Shown: in pieces, positions 22,865 through 30,831 of the stretch
How positions within the stretch are numbered: the stretch's first letter is position 1
Layout: each line of letters begins with the position of its first letter
DNA from: Halomonas sp. ALS9
GTDB lineage: Bacteria; Pseudomonadota; Gammaproteobacteria; Pseudomonadales; Halomonadaceae
DNA length: 64,000 nucleotides
Reading direction: 5' to 3'
NCBI RefSeq assembly: GCF_001651035.1
Contig: NZ_LXRG01000054.1
Span: forward strand, 248,001 to 312,000
Translations under genes and position numbers: made by a program
The notes under the pieces: generated by a model
Databases searched by the model: none
The model's input: the letters and a program-made list of their open reading frames with translations, nothing else
What the model was told of the DNA's origin: nothing

Positions 22865-23596
22865 ATGATTGAACCTATGGTTCATCAAAATGAGATGCGG
22901 GAATTCAGTGACCGCCTAAGAAATGCACTGAATGAAGCTGGCAGGGATGGACATGGAATGGGTGCCCGCGTAGCAAAAGCGGCGGGAGTAACACCCAAGG
23001 CTGCCAGCAAATGGCTCAATGGAGAGGCCCGCCCATCCCACGATAAGCTGTTAAAGCTATCGAGGTGGTTAGGTGTACGTGAAGAATGGCTAGAATATGG
23101 TCGCGGAGCTAGAAGCCCAGATGTGATTGTAGAGCCTACCCTCGTGAATCATGGCTCAGGAACCAATGTTGTAGGGCCTGAGGTAAAAGTCAGGTCAAGG
23201 CGAGTGCCTGTAAAAGGAGCTGCGCAATTGGGGCCAAACGGATATTTTGAGGCTCTGAATTATCCAGTGGAGCAAGGTGATGGCTACTTGATGATTGAGA
23301 GCCGTGATATTGACGCATATGGTTTGAAAGTCGTTGGTAACAGCATGATGCCCAGGATCAAGCATCATGAGTACGTAGTGATTGAGCCAAATCAGATCTA
23401 TGTCGCTGGTGATGAGGTGCTGGTATGTACTCATGATGGCCAGTGCATGATTAAGATCTTTCTTTGGTTAAGGGATGGGCAGTACCGCTTTGACAGCATT
23501 AATGATGATTTTGAACCGGTCTACCTAATGGAAAACGAGGTTGAACATATCCACTATGTTGGAGCTATTGTGAAGCCATCAAGGCATATGCCTTGA
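22865..23596 (+). CDS. CI-like repressor with S24 autoprotease domain
   Basis: A 243-residue lysogeny repressor. The N-terminal helix-turn-helix (GARVAKAAGVTPKAASKWLN, about residues 33-52) binds operators. The C-terminal LexA/CI-type peptidase has the dyad Ser160 (in GNSM) and Lys197 (in MIKIF), with a probable self-cleavage region around KGAAQLGPNG (residues 118-127). ATG at 22865 follows AAGGAG. RecA-stimulated self-cleavage after DNA damage would induce the prophage. A palindrome GAACCTATGGTTC lies in its first codons. Confidence 0.9.
   Translation: MIEPMVHQNEMREFSDRLRNALNEAGRDGHGMGARVAKAAGVTPKAASKWLNGEARPSHDKLLKLSRWLGVREEWLEYGRGARSPDVIVEPTLVNHGSGTNVVGPEVKVRSRRVPVKGAAQLGPNGYFEALNYPVEQGDGYLMIESRDIDAYGLKVVGNSMMPRIKHHEYVVIEPNQIYVAGDEVLVCTHDGQCMIKIFLWLRDGQYRFDSINDDFEPVYLMENEVEHIHYVGAIVKPSRHMP
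22871..22883. promoter_or_regulatory. Palindrome GAACCTATGGTTC in first codons of cI
   Basis: A five-pair palindrome with a three-base centre. Its core ACCTATGGTTCA (22873-22884) recurs at 24673-24684 next to the second operator cluster. Such sharing suggests a further binding site of Cro, CI or another immunity-region protein. Confidence 0.45.
23581..23594. repeat. 14-bp palindrome at the end of cI
   Basis: AAGGCATATGCCTT is fully self-complementary and overlaps the cI stop codon. It lacks a T-run. It may be an operator or RNA-processing site between cI and the BstA-like gene; no direct evidence favours either. Confidence 0.35.
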
Positions 23597-23673
23597 AACC
23601 ACAATTAACTGTATAAAGTAACACTGTCGCTGCAACCATTTTCTTATTTGATTACAAAACCTTAGGAGCAGCC

Positions 23674-24588
23674 ATGAGCTTTCCCGCGCCCCCCCCATAT
23701 CAGCATGCACTCGATCTGACTGTCGAAGTTGAAAGAGATGTGAATGGTGTAGAAATGGGGGTGCTTGAAAATGGCATCCCCTATTTGACTCAACGCGGCT
23801 TAGCTGAAGCTTCAGGCGCTCCAAGGAGTTCACTTTACGACATAACCCAGGAATGGTCTGCAAACTTTAACAACCCGGTACTTACCAAAGATAGGCTTTC
23901 GTTTCTAAAGGAACGGCTGGCAGCTCAGGGCTTTAATGAACCAAGTCTGTACATAGAAATTACTAAAGATGGATCGCCACATTATGCATACCCTGACATT
24001 GTATGTATGGCCATCATCGAATATTACGCTTTTGAGGCTCGAACACCTAACCCCAGAGCCCTACAAAGTTTTAGGGACTTCTCAACATATGGTTTGCGCA
24101 GTTTCATCTATGATGCACTGCAATACACTCCTTCAGATAAATGGAAGTACCACCATGATCGGGTATCTATATTAAGTAATTCCGTACCAGTAGGATATTT
24201 TTCGATTTTTCAAGAAATTTCAGGTTTGGCTGTTGACTTGATCAACGCTGGCTTAAGTGTAAACGACCGTACAATACCCGATATTAGCGTTGGACAAACC
24301 TGGGCAAAACATTGGAAAGCAAATGAATTGGCAGCACATTTTGGCGAACGTATACAATATGAACACATATATCCCGAATATTACCCTCAATCAATGAGTA
24401 ACCCTCAAAAGCCTGCCGCTTATCCAGAAGCAGCCTTACCAGAATTTCGTAGATGGTTTCGTGAGACATACCTTCCTACTAAGTTCCCGACTTATATCTT
24501 GAAGAAAGCTGGCGTTTTGTCTGGTGGTCAGAATGAAGCTCAAATGATAGCTTCGATGTACCAGACAAGATCCCTTCCAAGGCAATAA
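23674..24588 (+). CDS. BstA-like prophage-encoded phage-defence protein
   Basis: A 304-residue protein just downstream of cI on the same strand, with TTAGGAGC before its ATG. The N-terminal third has a KilA-N-like DNA-binding pattern (GIPYLTQRGLAEASGAPRSSLYDITQEW). The middle carries YAYPDIVCMAIIEYYAFEA and a LRSFIYDALQYTP segment, which I associate with BstA. BstA proteins abort infection by other phages, and the parent prophage is spared by a DNA element (aba) near the bstA start. The repressor-adjacent location fits that family. The identification rests on recalled sequence features, and aba was not recognised here. Confidence 0.65.
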   Translation: MSFPAPPPYQHALDLTVEVERDVNGVEMGVLENGIPYLTQRGLAEASGAPRSSLYDITQEWSANFNNPVLTKDRLSFLKERLAAQGFNEPSLYIEITKDGSPHYAYPDIVCMAIIEYYAFEARTPNPRALQSFRDFSTYGLRSFIYDALQYTPSDKWKYHHDRVSILSNSVPVGYFSIFQEISGLAVDLINAGLSVNDRTIPDISVGQTWAKHWKANELAAHFGERIQYEHIYPEYYPQSMSNPQKPAAYPEAALPEFRRWFRETYLPTKFPTYILKKAGVLSGGQNEAQMIASMYQTRSLPRQ

Positions 24589-24602
24589 TTTTATACGACG
24601 CA

Positions 24603-24630
24603 CAAGCCCGCCAACTGCGGGCTTTTTTTT
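24603..24630 (+). terminator. Rho-independent terminator after the BstA-like gene
   Basis: AGCCCGC and GCGGGCT form a seven-pair stem with a five-base loop, followed by eight T. It closes the cI-bstA transcript before the second operator cluster. Confidence 0.9.
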
Positions 24631-24646
24631 GTCCAAAAAAAATAAT

Positions 24647-24709
24647 GTACTTTTGGTACTTGATAGACGAGTACCTATGGTTCACGATTAGTGTACTCAA
24701 CGTGAACCA
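24647..24709 (+). promoter_or_regulatory. OL-like operator cluster and promoter of the int operon
   Basis: GTAC units at 24647, 24656 and 24671 are spaced 5 and 11 bases, the mirror order of the cluster at 22823. The element GTACTTGATAGACGAGTAC (24656-24674) matches the cI-cro element at 16 of 19 positions. A promoter with TTGGTA (24653-24658) and TATGGT (24676-24681), 17 bases apart, lies within it, so a bound repressor would block it. Downstream, TGGTTCACG (24678-24686) and CGTGAACCA (24701-24709) form a perfect nine-pair inverted repeat that may act as an RNA hairpin or operator. Confidence 0.7.
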
Positions 24710-24720
24710 CGAGGCCCGGT

Positions 24721-25134
24721 ATGCAAAACCTTAAATCAGAGCCATATGCTGAATTCATCAGCCTTTCAGGTTGGTGCTGCTATTACGGCTCACGCAATAG
24801 CGGACTGCCTACTCGAGTACAAGCACAGGTAGCAGCGGGGCTAGCTGCTGGCTTAACTCAAAAAGAAATCGCCAAAATTCGCGGTGTTTCTCCGGCATCA
24901 ATTCGCACGGTGGCTGAAGCTCTCTACTGGCATTTGGGCACCTACAAAGCCGCTGGCGCCGTTGCCGAAGCCATGCGCCGCGGCTGGATCGCTCCCCTTC
25001 TTATCGCCCTGCTTGTCAGCGGCATCAATGCCGATACGGAAGCCATGCGTAACCGCCCACCGGCTCGCACGCGCCAGCAAGTCAGCGCCAGCCGTAACGT
25101 GTCACGTCGTGACGTGGGGAGCGTGTACTCATGA
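24721..25134 (+). CDS. LuxR-type helix-turn-helix protein, first gene of int operon
   Basis: A 137-residue protein with a LuxR/FixJ-like helix-turn-helix (residues about 36-67: VAAGLAAGLTQKEIAKIRGV, then SPASIRTVAEAL). It is the first gene after the OL-like promoter, where lambda has N. A hydrophobic LLIALLVSGI stretch and a basic C-terminus follow. It probably controls early phage genes; antitermination cannot be inferred. Its stop overlaps the next start in an ATGA. Confidence 0.7.
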   Translation: MQNLKSEPYAEFISLSGWCCYYGSRNSGLPTRVQAQVAAGLAAGLTQKEIAKIRGVSPASIRTVAEALYWHLGTYKAAGAVAEAMRRGWIAPLLIALLVSGINADTEAMRNRPPARTRQQVSASRNVSRRDVGSVYS

Positions 25135-25442
25135 AAGTCACCACGTTTATCGATGCACGCACCCGCAAGATGTTCGAAAGCAATGGCCTACCCAGGGAGT
25201 TCCTGGCGTTAATCGCTGACTGCCAAATGATGGCGGTGGCTATCAATCTGCAAGGCCATTACGCCGTCCTGCTCGAAACCACCCAGCACGGCATCTTTTG
25301 TCATACCTGGCTGGCCGCTCATAGCGCACAGCACGTAAGTCATCGTCGTTTTGACTGCTTTTACGGCAAAGACCCGGCACTTATCGAAATCTGCGATCAC
25401 CTCAGAAGCTTGCTGAATGGCAGCCAAGGGGGTGTTTCATGA
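25131..25442 (+). CDS. Phage early protein, unknown
   Basis: A 103-residue protein with mixed alpha/beta character, several His and Cys residues (QHGIFCHTWLAAHSAQHVSH) and no recognised motif. It overlaps both neighbours by four bases (ATGA), so it is translated within the int operon. Confidence 0.55.
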   Translation: MKVTTFIDARTRKMFESNGLPREFLALIADCQMMAVAINLQGHYAVLLETTQHGIFCHTWLAAHSAQHVSHRRFDCFYGKDPALIEICDHLRSLLNGSQGGVS

Positions 25443-25762
25443 GCTGCCAAGCCACCAAAGCCGTTTGGGCGGCCTTCATGATCCTAGCTGTCACCGTCCT
25501 GGGCCAGCTATCCCAGAGCGAAGCGGAAGAGCAATCCGACTGGCTGGTTAGCTACTGCACGGATGTCGCGATCTGGGCCGCCGAAGAAGCCCGCGGCGTA
25601 CCGCTGGAACAGCGCACCGGCCAGCCGGACTACAAAGGGATTGCCGAGGAAAGTTGCCCAGGCATGCGCCCTGCTGCCCCCTCTTTGAATACAGGTGGCA
25701 ACTCACCGGCACAGCTGGCCATGCCCGACACGGTGCCGTTTCAGCAACTGGTTCAGTTTTGA
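25439..25762 (+). CDS. Phage early protein with signal-peptide-like N-terminus
   Basis: A 107-residue protein. Residues 8-24 form a hydrophobic stretch (VWAAFMILAVTVLGQL) that could be a signal peptide or anchor, followed by a polar domain with two Cys (SYCTDVAIW and EESCPGM) that could form a disulphide in the periplasm. Function unknown; superinfection exclusion or envelope modification would suit such a protein but is not shown. Confidence 0.55.
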   Translation: MSCQATKAVWAAFMILAVTVLGQLSQSEAEEQSDWLVSYCTDVAIWAAEEARGVPLEQRTGQPDYKGIAEESCPGMRPAAPSLNTGGNSPAQLAMPDTVPFQQLVQF

Positions 25763-25774
25763 GGGGGCTGGCGT

Positions 25775-26086
25775 ATGTACATGCTCAACCGGCTTGGCCA
25801 GCGAATCATCGTCGGCAACCGCCGCCGCCATTGTCGGTGCCGTTCGTGCGGTGCTCGCCAGGTAAAAGCCAAGCACCCCGCTGAGTACCTACGCCGCATC
25901 CGCTGCAAAAGCTGTGGGGAGTTCGACACGCTGCGTATCGACAAGTGGGCGGATCGGCGTGGCTGGCGGTACCAGACATGCTACTGCGATGGATACCACT
26001 TCCCCCATCGGATCCGCTCGGAGTTTTGCTATCACAACCCCAACTACCCCGCCGAAGACACCCAGCGCGCCATTGGCGGCATGTAG
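25775..26086 (+). CDS. Zinc-ribbon phage protein
   Basis: A 103-residue basic protein. CRCRSCGARQ and CKSCGEFDTL form a four-Cys zinc ribbon (residues about 20-50), followed by a WRYQTCYCDGYHFPHR segment with further Cys/His. The family looks like small nucleic-acid-binding phage proteins. It stands in the int operon 12 bases after the previous gene. Confidence 0.6.
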   Translation: MYMLNRLGQRIIVGNRRRHCRCRSCGARQVKAKHPAEYLRRIRCKSCGEFDTLRIDKWADRRGWRYQTCYCDGYHFPHRIRSEFCYHNPNYPAEDTQRAIGGM

Positions 26087-26095
26087 AGGCCCGCT

Positions 26096-26194
26096 ATGAA
26101 TTTTGACGAACAGTTTGACCGGATATTCAAAACGCCAGCGCCAGCAGAGGGCGACGCCGGCGAAAAAAATGAGGACAGCGAGGTGCAGTCATGA
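26096..26194 (+). CDS. 32-residue acidic peptide gene
   Basis: A tiny gene with AGAGG before the ATG at 26096 and an ATGA overlap with the next gene. The product (MNFDEQFDRIFKTPAPAEGD and on) is acidic and unstructured. Perfect fit into the coupled operon supports translation; it may mainly serve to couple translation. Confidence 0.5.
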   Translation: MNFDEQFDRIFKTPAPAEGDAGEKNEDSEVQS

Positions 26195-26460
26195 GCGCGA
26201 TATACACGAAAGATCCCGCCACTGGCGAGCGAGTAACGCTTAGCGAGCTGGCAAAACGCCACGGGATTCATGTCTCGACCGTTTCGCGGCGCTACCACGA
26301 AGGCAAACGCGGGCAAGCGCTAGTCGCTCACGTGGACATGAAAGCACACCTCGCCGAGCAGAACGCGAAATCTCACGAAATAGCAGAGCGACGGAAGGCA
26401 ATCATCCTGGCCAACATTAACGCTTTGTCACGCCCGCTTAAGCAGTTAGGAGGTAACTGA
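26191..26460 (+). CDS. Small helix-turn-helix protein
   Basis: An 89-residue protein with a helix-turn-helix (residues about 13-34: RVTLSELAKRHGIHVSTVSR) followed by a charged helix. It may be a regulator of the operon or a recombination accessory factor. It is coupled to the tiny gene upstream and is one base from the next gene. Confidence 0.6.
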   Translation: MSAIYTKDPATGERVTLSELAKRHGIHVSTVSRRYHEGKRGQALVAHVDMKAHLAEQNAKSHEIAERRKAIILANINALSRPLKQLGGN

Positions 26461-26461
26461 G

Positions 26462-27148
26462 ATGTCAAACGTCATTATCAAGGCCCTGGAAGAACGCCTT
26501 CGCCAGATCAATGAAGAAGGTTTTAGCGCAGCACATGACGACTGTTACACACAGGGTCAGTTAGCGGCGGCAGCTGCCTGCTATGCCTGTTTCGCTGAAG
26601 ATGTGTTGCAGGGTGGTAAATCGGCACTGGATGGACAGCCGCCCGCATTTTGGCCCTGGGACGATGCTTGGTTTAAACCCAGCAGAGACCCGAAACGTAA
26701 CATCGAAAAGGCTATGGCCCTGCTGTCTGCCCAGTATGACGCCATAGAACGCGCCGAGACGGCCGCCATCGAAGCGACAACAACGCCTGACATTCTATGG
26801 TCGACCAATGACGAAATGTTCAACCATGACGATCTGCAGGAGCTGATCGAGGAGCGCCAGCTGCAAGCGGGCGATACGGTTTATTTCGGTACCAAGCGCC
26901 ACGCTAAAGCCACTGACTTCACCACCAACATCGATGAGCTGGTGATTGAAGGCATGCAGGTACAAGCCGAAGACGACGCGGGCGAAGTGGCTGAAGATTA
27001 CCCGAGCGCCAGCGAGCCACAAATTCAAGTGCTGCAAACGCTCATCGAGGCATGGGCTACCACCTATTGCGCCCCCGTTTTTTACCAGGTGTTGAATACC
27101 CAGCCCTACACGCTTACCGCCTCAGATATTAGGGAGGTCTGCCAGTGA
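26462..27148 (+). CDS. Phage early protein, two-part, unknown
   Basis: A 228-residue acidic protein. The first half (YTQGQLAAAAACYACFAEDV and PPAFWPWDDAWFKPSRDPKR) resembles a block common in phage early proteins that precede nucleotide-related domains. The second half has a DTVYFGTKRHAKATDF segment. AGGAGG lies before the ATG. Function unknown. Confidence 0.55.
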   Translation: MSNVIIKALEERLRQINEEGFSAAHDDCYTQGQLAAAAACYACFAEDVLQGGKSALDGQPPAFWPWDDAWFKPSRDPKRNIEKAMALLSAQYDAIERAETAAIEATTTPDILWSTNDEMFNHDDLQELIEERQLQAGDTVYFGTKRHAKATDFTTNIDELVIEGMQVQAEDDAGEVAEDYPSASEPQIQVLQTLIEAWATTYCAPVFYQVLNTQPYTLTASDIREVCQ

Positions 27149-27963
27149 GTACATGGAGTATGCCGGTCTATTTAGAAGGCACAGGCAAGGAGGATGGCGC
27201 CCTGGATAAATGCATGGCTGAAACAGAAATCGCCCAGGTAACTGATCAATGGCTGCAGCAAGAGTCATGGGAAATATATCCCGAGGTTGTCCTTGCCTTT
27301 TTCCCCGGCAGACCGGATCTCATCGCTACGCGCCAAGGGATTTGCCAAGTCATCGAGTGCAAAAAATCCTTCAACCTTTCGGTCGTTGAGCAAGCGGCAC
27401 GGTGGCGATTGTTTGAGCGTGAAGATCAAACAGGTATGCCACACCTGATATGGGTAGTGGTACAGCGCGGACGCGCACGCCGCAGTGAGCTTCTTATGCG
27501 GGTCATGAGGGACTTTGGCATAGGGCTTGTGACTATCGATAAGCAACCTGCACGTGAGTTGCGCTTCAACGGCGAAACGGAATTGGTTCCGCAGCGCTAT
27601 ACCCTCTATCGAGAGCTGGCGCCAACGATACAGCCCGGATCTCGACGCACGGCAAGCAACCTTATTGATCAGTTGAATCCAGATATGCGAATAGCCACGC
27701 CAGGTGCCCGGGGTGGTGAAACCGAGTACATGACGCCCTTCAAGCGCACCATGGCAGAGGTAGAAAAGCTACTTCAAGGTAATCCAGAAAAAGAGCTGCA
27801 CATCGACCATATCATTGATCACCTGAACAAATCCGGTGGCCATCACTACGGTTCGGATCGCAGCGCTCGAACAAGCATTCCCCCTCATCTTGACCGCTTG
27901 GGCTTTCCGCGCTCCAAGCATTGGGGCTGCTGGTTCAAGGGAAAGATGGAGGCCAACCCATGA
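27145..27963 (+). CDS. Putative PD-(D/E)XK-type nuclease
   Basis: A 272-residue protein. The region PEVVLAFFPGRPDLIATRQG followed by CQVIECKKSFNLSVVEQA has the Asp and Glu-x-Lys spacing of restriction-like PD-(D/E)XK nucleases (residues about 45-85). The C-terminal part (TPFKRTMAEVEKLLQGNPEK and on) looks like a winged-helix module that could recognise DNA. It overlaps both neighbours by four bases. Possible roles are recombination in the red-gene position or DNA restriction; neither is shown. Confidence 0.55.
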   Translation: MSTWSMPVYLEGTGKEDGALDKCMAETEIAQVTDQWLQQESWEIYPEVVLAFFPGRPDLIATRQGICQVIECKKSFNLSVVEQAARWRLFEREDQTGMPHLIWVVVQRGRARRSELLMRVMRDFGIGLVTIDKQPARELRFNGETELVPQRYTLYRELAPTIQPGSRRTASNLIDQLNPDMRIATPGARGGETEYMTPFKRTMAEVEKLLQGNPEKELHIDHIIDHLNKSGGHHYGSDRSARTSIPPHLDRLGFPRSKHWGCWFKGKMEANP

Positions 27964-28580
27964 CTGACTACCTCGCCAACAACGGCAAGCCATGGTCGCC
28001 AGAGGATCTAGCCGCGCTGGAAAGGAACTACCCGGATACCAACAACGCCACCCTTGCGCGCATGTTCCGCCGCAGCGCTTCCAGTATCAAAAATCAGGCC
28101 ATAAACCACGGCTGGCGGAAATCTACCGAGTACATGGAGCGCGAAAAGCCAGGCTGTTTTAAGCCTAACTTAACGCCCTGGAACAAGGGCACGAATTTCA
28201 GCCCACCGGGTAGCGAGCGCACCCGCTTCAAGAAAGGCCACAAACCAGCAACGTGGTTGCCGATCGACAGCGAGCGCGTAACGAAAGACGGCTACCTAGA
28301 ACGAAAATTGACAGATACCGGCTACCCGCCCAAGGACTGGGTATCCGTCAGCCACATTGAGTGGGAAAAGCACAATGGCCGTCCGGTGCCGAAGGGCCAC
28401 GCGGTGATATTCCGCGATGGCGATAAGCGTAACTTCGCGCCAGCCAACCTTGAGCTAATAAGCCGCGCCGATCTAATGCGCCGTAACAGCTATCTCAACT
28501 TACCCGAGCCGTTGCCACAAATAGTACAACTGCGCGGGGCTCTGAACCGCAAAATCAACCGCAGGAGCAAGCAGGAATGA
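27960..28580 (+). CDS. HNH endonuclease with Myb-like N-terminus
   Basis: A 206-residue protein. The N-terminus WSPEDLAALERNYPDTNN with SIKNQAINHGW resembles Myb/SANT-like DNA-binding repeats. The C-terminal half has an HNH_3-type nuclease core, SHIEWEKHNGRPVPKGHAVI then FRDGDKRNFAPANLELI. ATG at 27960 overlaps the previous TGA. Such genes are often free-standing homing-type nucleases in phages. Confidence 0.75.
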   Translation: MTDYLANNGKPWSPEDLAALERNYPDTNNATLARMFRRSASSIKNQAINHGWRKSTEYMEREKPGCFKPNLTPWNKGTNFSPPGSERTRFKKGHKPATWLPIDSERVTKDGYLERKLTDTGYPPKDWVSVSHIEWEKHNGRPVPKGHAVIFRDGDKRNFAPANLELISRADLMRRNSYLNLPEPLPQIVQLRGALNRKINRRSKQE

Positions 28581-28837
28581 AAAACAAAGTCGACGACCTA
28601 CGTAACCACCTGTTTGCCCAGCTTGAGCGCTTGGGTGATGAAAGCATCAAGGGCGATGCATTGAAAGAAGAGATCCAGCGTGCAAAAGCCGTTAGCGATG
28701 TATCCGCGCAATTAGTGGATAGCGCCCGCGCTGAAAACGAAAGGCTCAAGCTGCTCAAGCGTGCACCAGGTAGCAATTTCATGCCCACCGGCGAGCTGAT
28801 TGATGAGGAAGGGCTTCCGGCTCTGAAACATCAATGA
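28577..28837 (+). CDS. Small helical phage protein
   Basis: An 86-residue protein made mostly of one long helix (residues 3-66, LRNHLFAQLERLGDESIKGD and on) with a short tail. I do not recognise a function. ATGA overlaps on both sides place it in the int operon. Confidence 0.6.
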   Translation: MKNKVDDLRNHLFAQLERLGDESIKGDALKEEIQRAKAVSDVSAQLVDSARAENERLKLLKRAPGSNFMPTGELIDEEGLPALKHQ

Positions 28838-29349
28838 CCAAAGCTACGCATACCCACCGTGACCGTGGCGGAAAATTTCAGGAGATCGCCCAGCACCAAG
28901 GCGCTGGAACGGACTTGGAAGGAAAGTGGCTGGTGCTTTATCGCGATCTTGATAAGGGGATCGATAGCATCACCAGCCTGCAGGAGTGGGAAAGGCAGTG
29001 GCGAGCGCTTGCCTCTGACGACTGCCCTATTTGCCTGGGCGCTGGTCACGATCATATTAAAGGCAATCGCGATAAACCTTGCGGCGGTTGTTATGGCCTG
29101 GGGAAGGTGGGTGATGAAGGCGAAACACCCACCGACTGCTGGGAACTGGCCACGGTGGCCACCGCCATCATTAAGCGCCAGCAGGAGGAGCTACTTAACC
29201 TGCGGCGTATCGCCCAAAACCCCGAGGTGCAAGCTTTGATCGATCAGCAGCGCCAGCAGGCAATAGACGACAGCACCATGCGCCAGGAACGCGACTGGCG
29301 TAATGGACAAGGTTGGGGCCCCGGCGGCCAGCGTTTTACGGGAGACTGA
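28834..29349 (+). CDS. Phage protein with DnaJ-like zinc motif
   Basis: A 171-residue protein. CPICLGAG and CGGCYGLGKV form a pattern like the CxxCxGxG zinc repeats of DnaJ (residues about 64-90). A helical C-terminal half follows. It is coupled to the gene before and ends in the TGA that overlaps the excisionase start. Function unknown. Confidence 0.6.
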   Translation: MTKATHTHRDRGGKFQEIAQHQGAGTDLEGKWLVLYRDLDKGIDSITSLQEWERQWRALASDDCPICLGAGHDHIKGNRDKPCGGCYGLGKVGDEGETPTDCWELATVATAIIKRQQEELLNLRRIAQNPEVQALIDQQRQQAIDDSTMRQERDWRNGQGWGPGGQRFTGD

Positions 29350-29555
29350 TGATGAAAACGGGTAAATTAATGGAGCTGGAACAGTGGAGTCGTGCGCGCT
29401 TTGAGGGCAATCCGCCCTCGCCTACCACCATGCGCCGCTGGTGCCGGGAAGGACACGTGCCAGCTAAAAAAATCGGCGGTACCTGGTTTATCGATTTAGA
29501 TGCAGAGCGCCGCCAAACCGGCAATGAGTTAGCAGATAGCGTACTGGAGGCGTGA
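29349..29555 (+). CDS. Excisionase (Xis-like)
   Basis: A 68-residue MerR-like winged-helix protein: SPTTMRRWCREGHVPAKKIG followed by TWFIDLD is the Xis/AlpA-type pattern. It starts at overlapping TGATG and lies two bases before the integrase start. It would bend attR DNA and direct the integrase towards excision. Confidence 0.8.
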   Translation: MMKTGKLMELEQWSRARFEGNPPSPTTMRRWCREGHVPAKKIGGTWFIDLDAERRQTGNELADSVLEA

Positions 29556-29556
29556 T

Positions 29557-30681
29557 ATGCCACCACGGCCAAGGAAAAGAAAAAACAAAGGCCTGGAGCC
29601 TAATCTGTATGAGCACAAGGGGTACTACACCTATCGACGCCCAGACACCGGTTCCAAACATGGCATGGGCAGAGACCGAGCTAAAGCCCAGGATGCTGCG
29701 CGCATATTGAATGCCCGACTAATGTCTGGCGGCGACCTGGTGGCTGATGTGATGGGGGAAACCGGCATAACGCTGAACGTAGCGATCAATGCATGGCTTA
29801 AAGAATGGGTGGAGGCCGATCCTAAGCTGAAGGACTGGACTAAAAAGGCAAAGCGCGGCCGTGGGAACCGGCTCATTAAGGATGCGGGCAATATGCTGCT
29901 CGAGCACATCAACACTCGCTGGTGTGCCGAGTATCTCACGGAGAACCACCCAGGCAGTGCCTACGTGCAGTACCGTGCAGTGCTATCGCAGATATTCCAA
30001 TTTGCTCAGACCAAAGGCTGGGTCGAAAGAGACCCTGTAACGCCGACCCGCACCACTAACCACTATACCAAGCAGCGCAGGCGCTTAACGGTCGAGCAAT
30101 TCAAGACCATGCACGCGATAGCTCCCGATTGGATGCAAATCGCCATGGAGCTGTCACTGTTGTGCCTGTTTGGGCGCGCCGAGGTAACGGCCGCCAGGTA
30201 CGATGATATTAAGGATGGGCGCCTGCACTATATTCGCCAGAAAACGAAAGACCGGAGTAAAACGGCCTACGTGGCTATTGAGCTAACGCCTGCGCTGGAT
30301 GACCTTATCCGCCGATCACGGCTAATTGCTCCCGTCTCACCTTTTATCGTGCACCGCATGCCAGCACGCATATACGATCGGAAAGCCAAAGCACATTGGT
30401 CGCAGGTGTCTGGAGATTATCTTTCCAAGGAGTTCGCGAAGCTACGCGAGCAGGTAACCAGTATTAAAAGCATGCCAGCCAACGCACAGCCCACCTTCCA
30501 TGAAATTCGCTCGTTAGGGTCACGGCTGCTGGAGCTGCAAGGCACCTCGGTCAACGACATCCAGGTACTCATGGGCCACGCTGACGAAAGCATGACGCAG
30601 CACTACCTGGATGGCCATGACACCAGGTGGCAGCAAGCTAAGGGGAATCCGTTTACGATGGAGGCGTTGCTTGAGCCGTAA
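29557..30681 (+). CDS. int: Tyrosine integrase (lambda Int-type)
   Basis: A 374-residue recombinase. The N-terminal PRPRKRKNKGLEPNLYEHKG segment is an arm-site-binding domain of the lambda Int class. The catalytic domain has the first Arg in CLFGRAEVTAARYDD, the HEIR box (HxxR), a GHADESM box and the nucleophile Tyr in MTQHYLDGHD. GGAGG precedes the ATG. It faces the tRNA-Pro gene about 1.1 kb away, the likely attachment site, with one cargo gene between. Confidence 0.92.
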   Translation: MPPRPRKRKNKGLEPNLYEHKGYYTYRRPDTGSKHGMGRDRAKAQDAARILNARLMSGGDLVADVMGETGITLNVAINAWLKEWVEADPKLKDWTKKAKRGRGNRLIKDAGNMLLEHINTRWCAEYLTENHPGSAYVQYRAVLSQIFQFAQTKGWVERDPVTPTRTTNHYTKQRRRLTVEQFKTMHAIAPDWMQIAMELSLLCLFGRAEVTAARYDDIKDGRLHYIRQKTKDRSKTAYVAIELTPALDDLIRRSRLIAPVSPFIVHRMPARIYDRKAKAHWSQVSGDYLSKEFAKLREQVTSIKSMPANAQPTFHEIRSLGSRLLELQGTSVNDIQVLMGHADESMTQHYLDGHDTRWQQAKGNPFTMEALLEP

Positions 30682-30831
30682 TTGGGTGATGAAACTATAC
30701 AACAGCTCTATATAAAGTAACTGCTTGCAAAAAGGCTGAAATGTAAGCAACTTTTACAATCAACACCTAGCAATGTGCCTTGTATTTCATTTAAGTTTGT
30801 AAATTAGCACTCAACAGCTAGGGAACAATAC

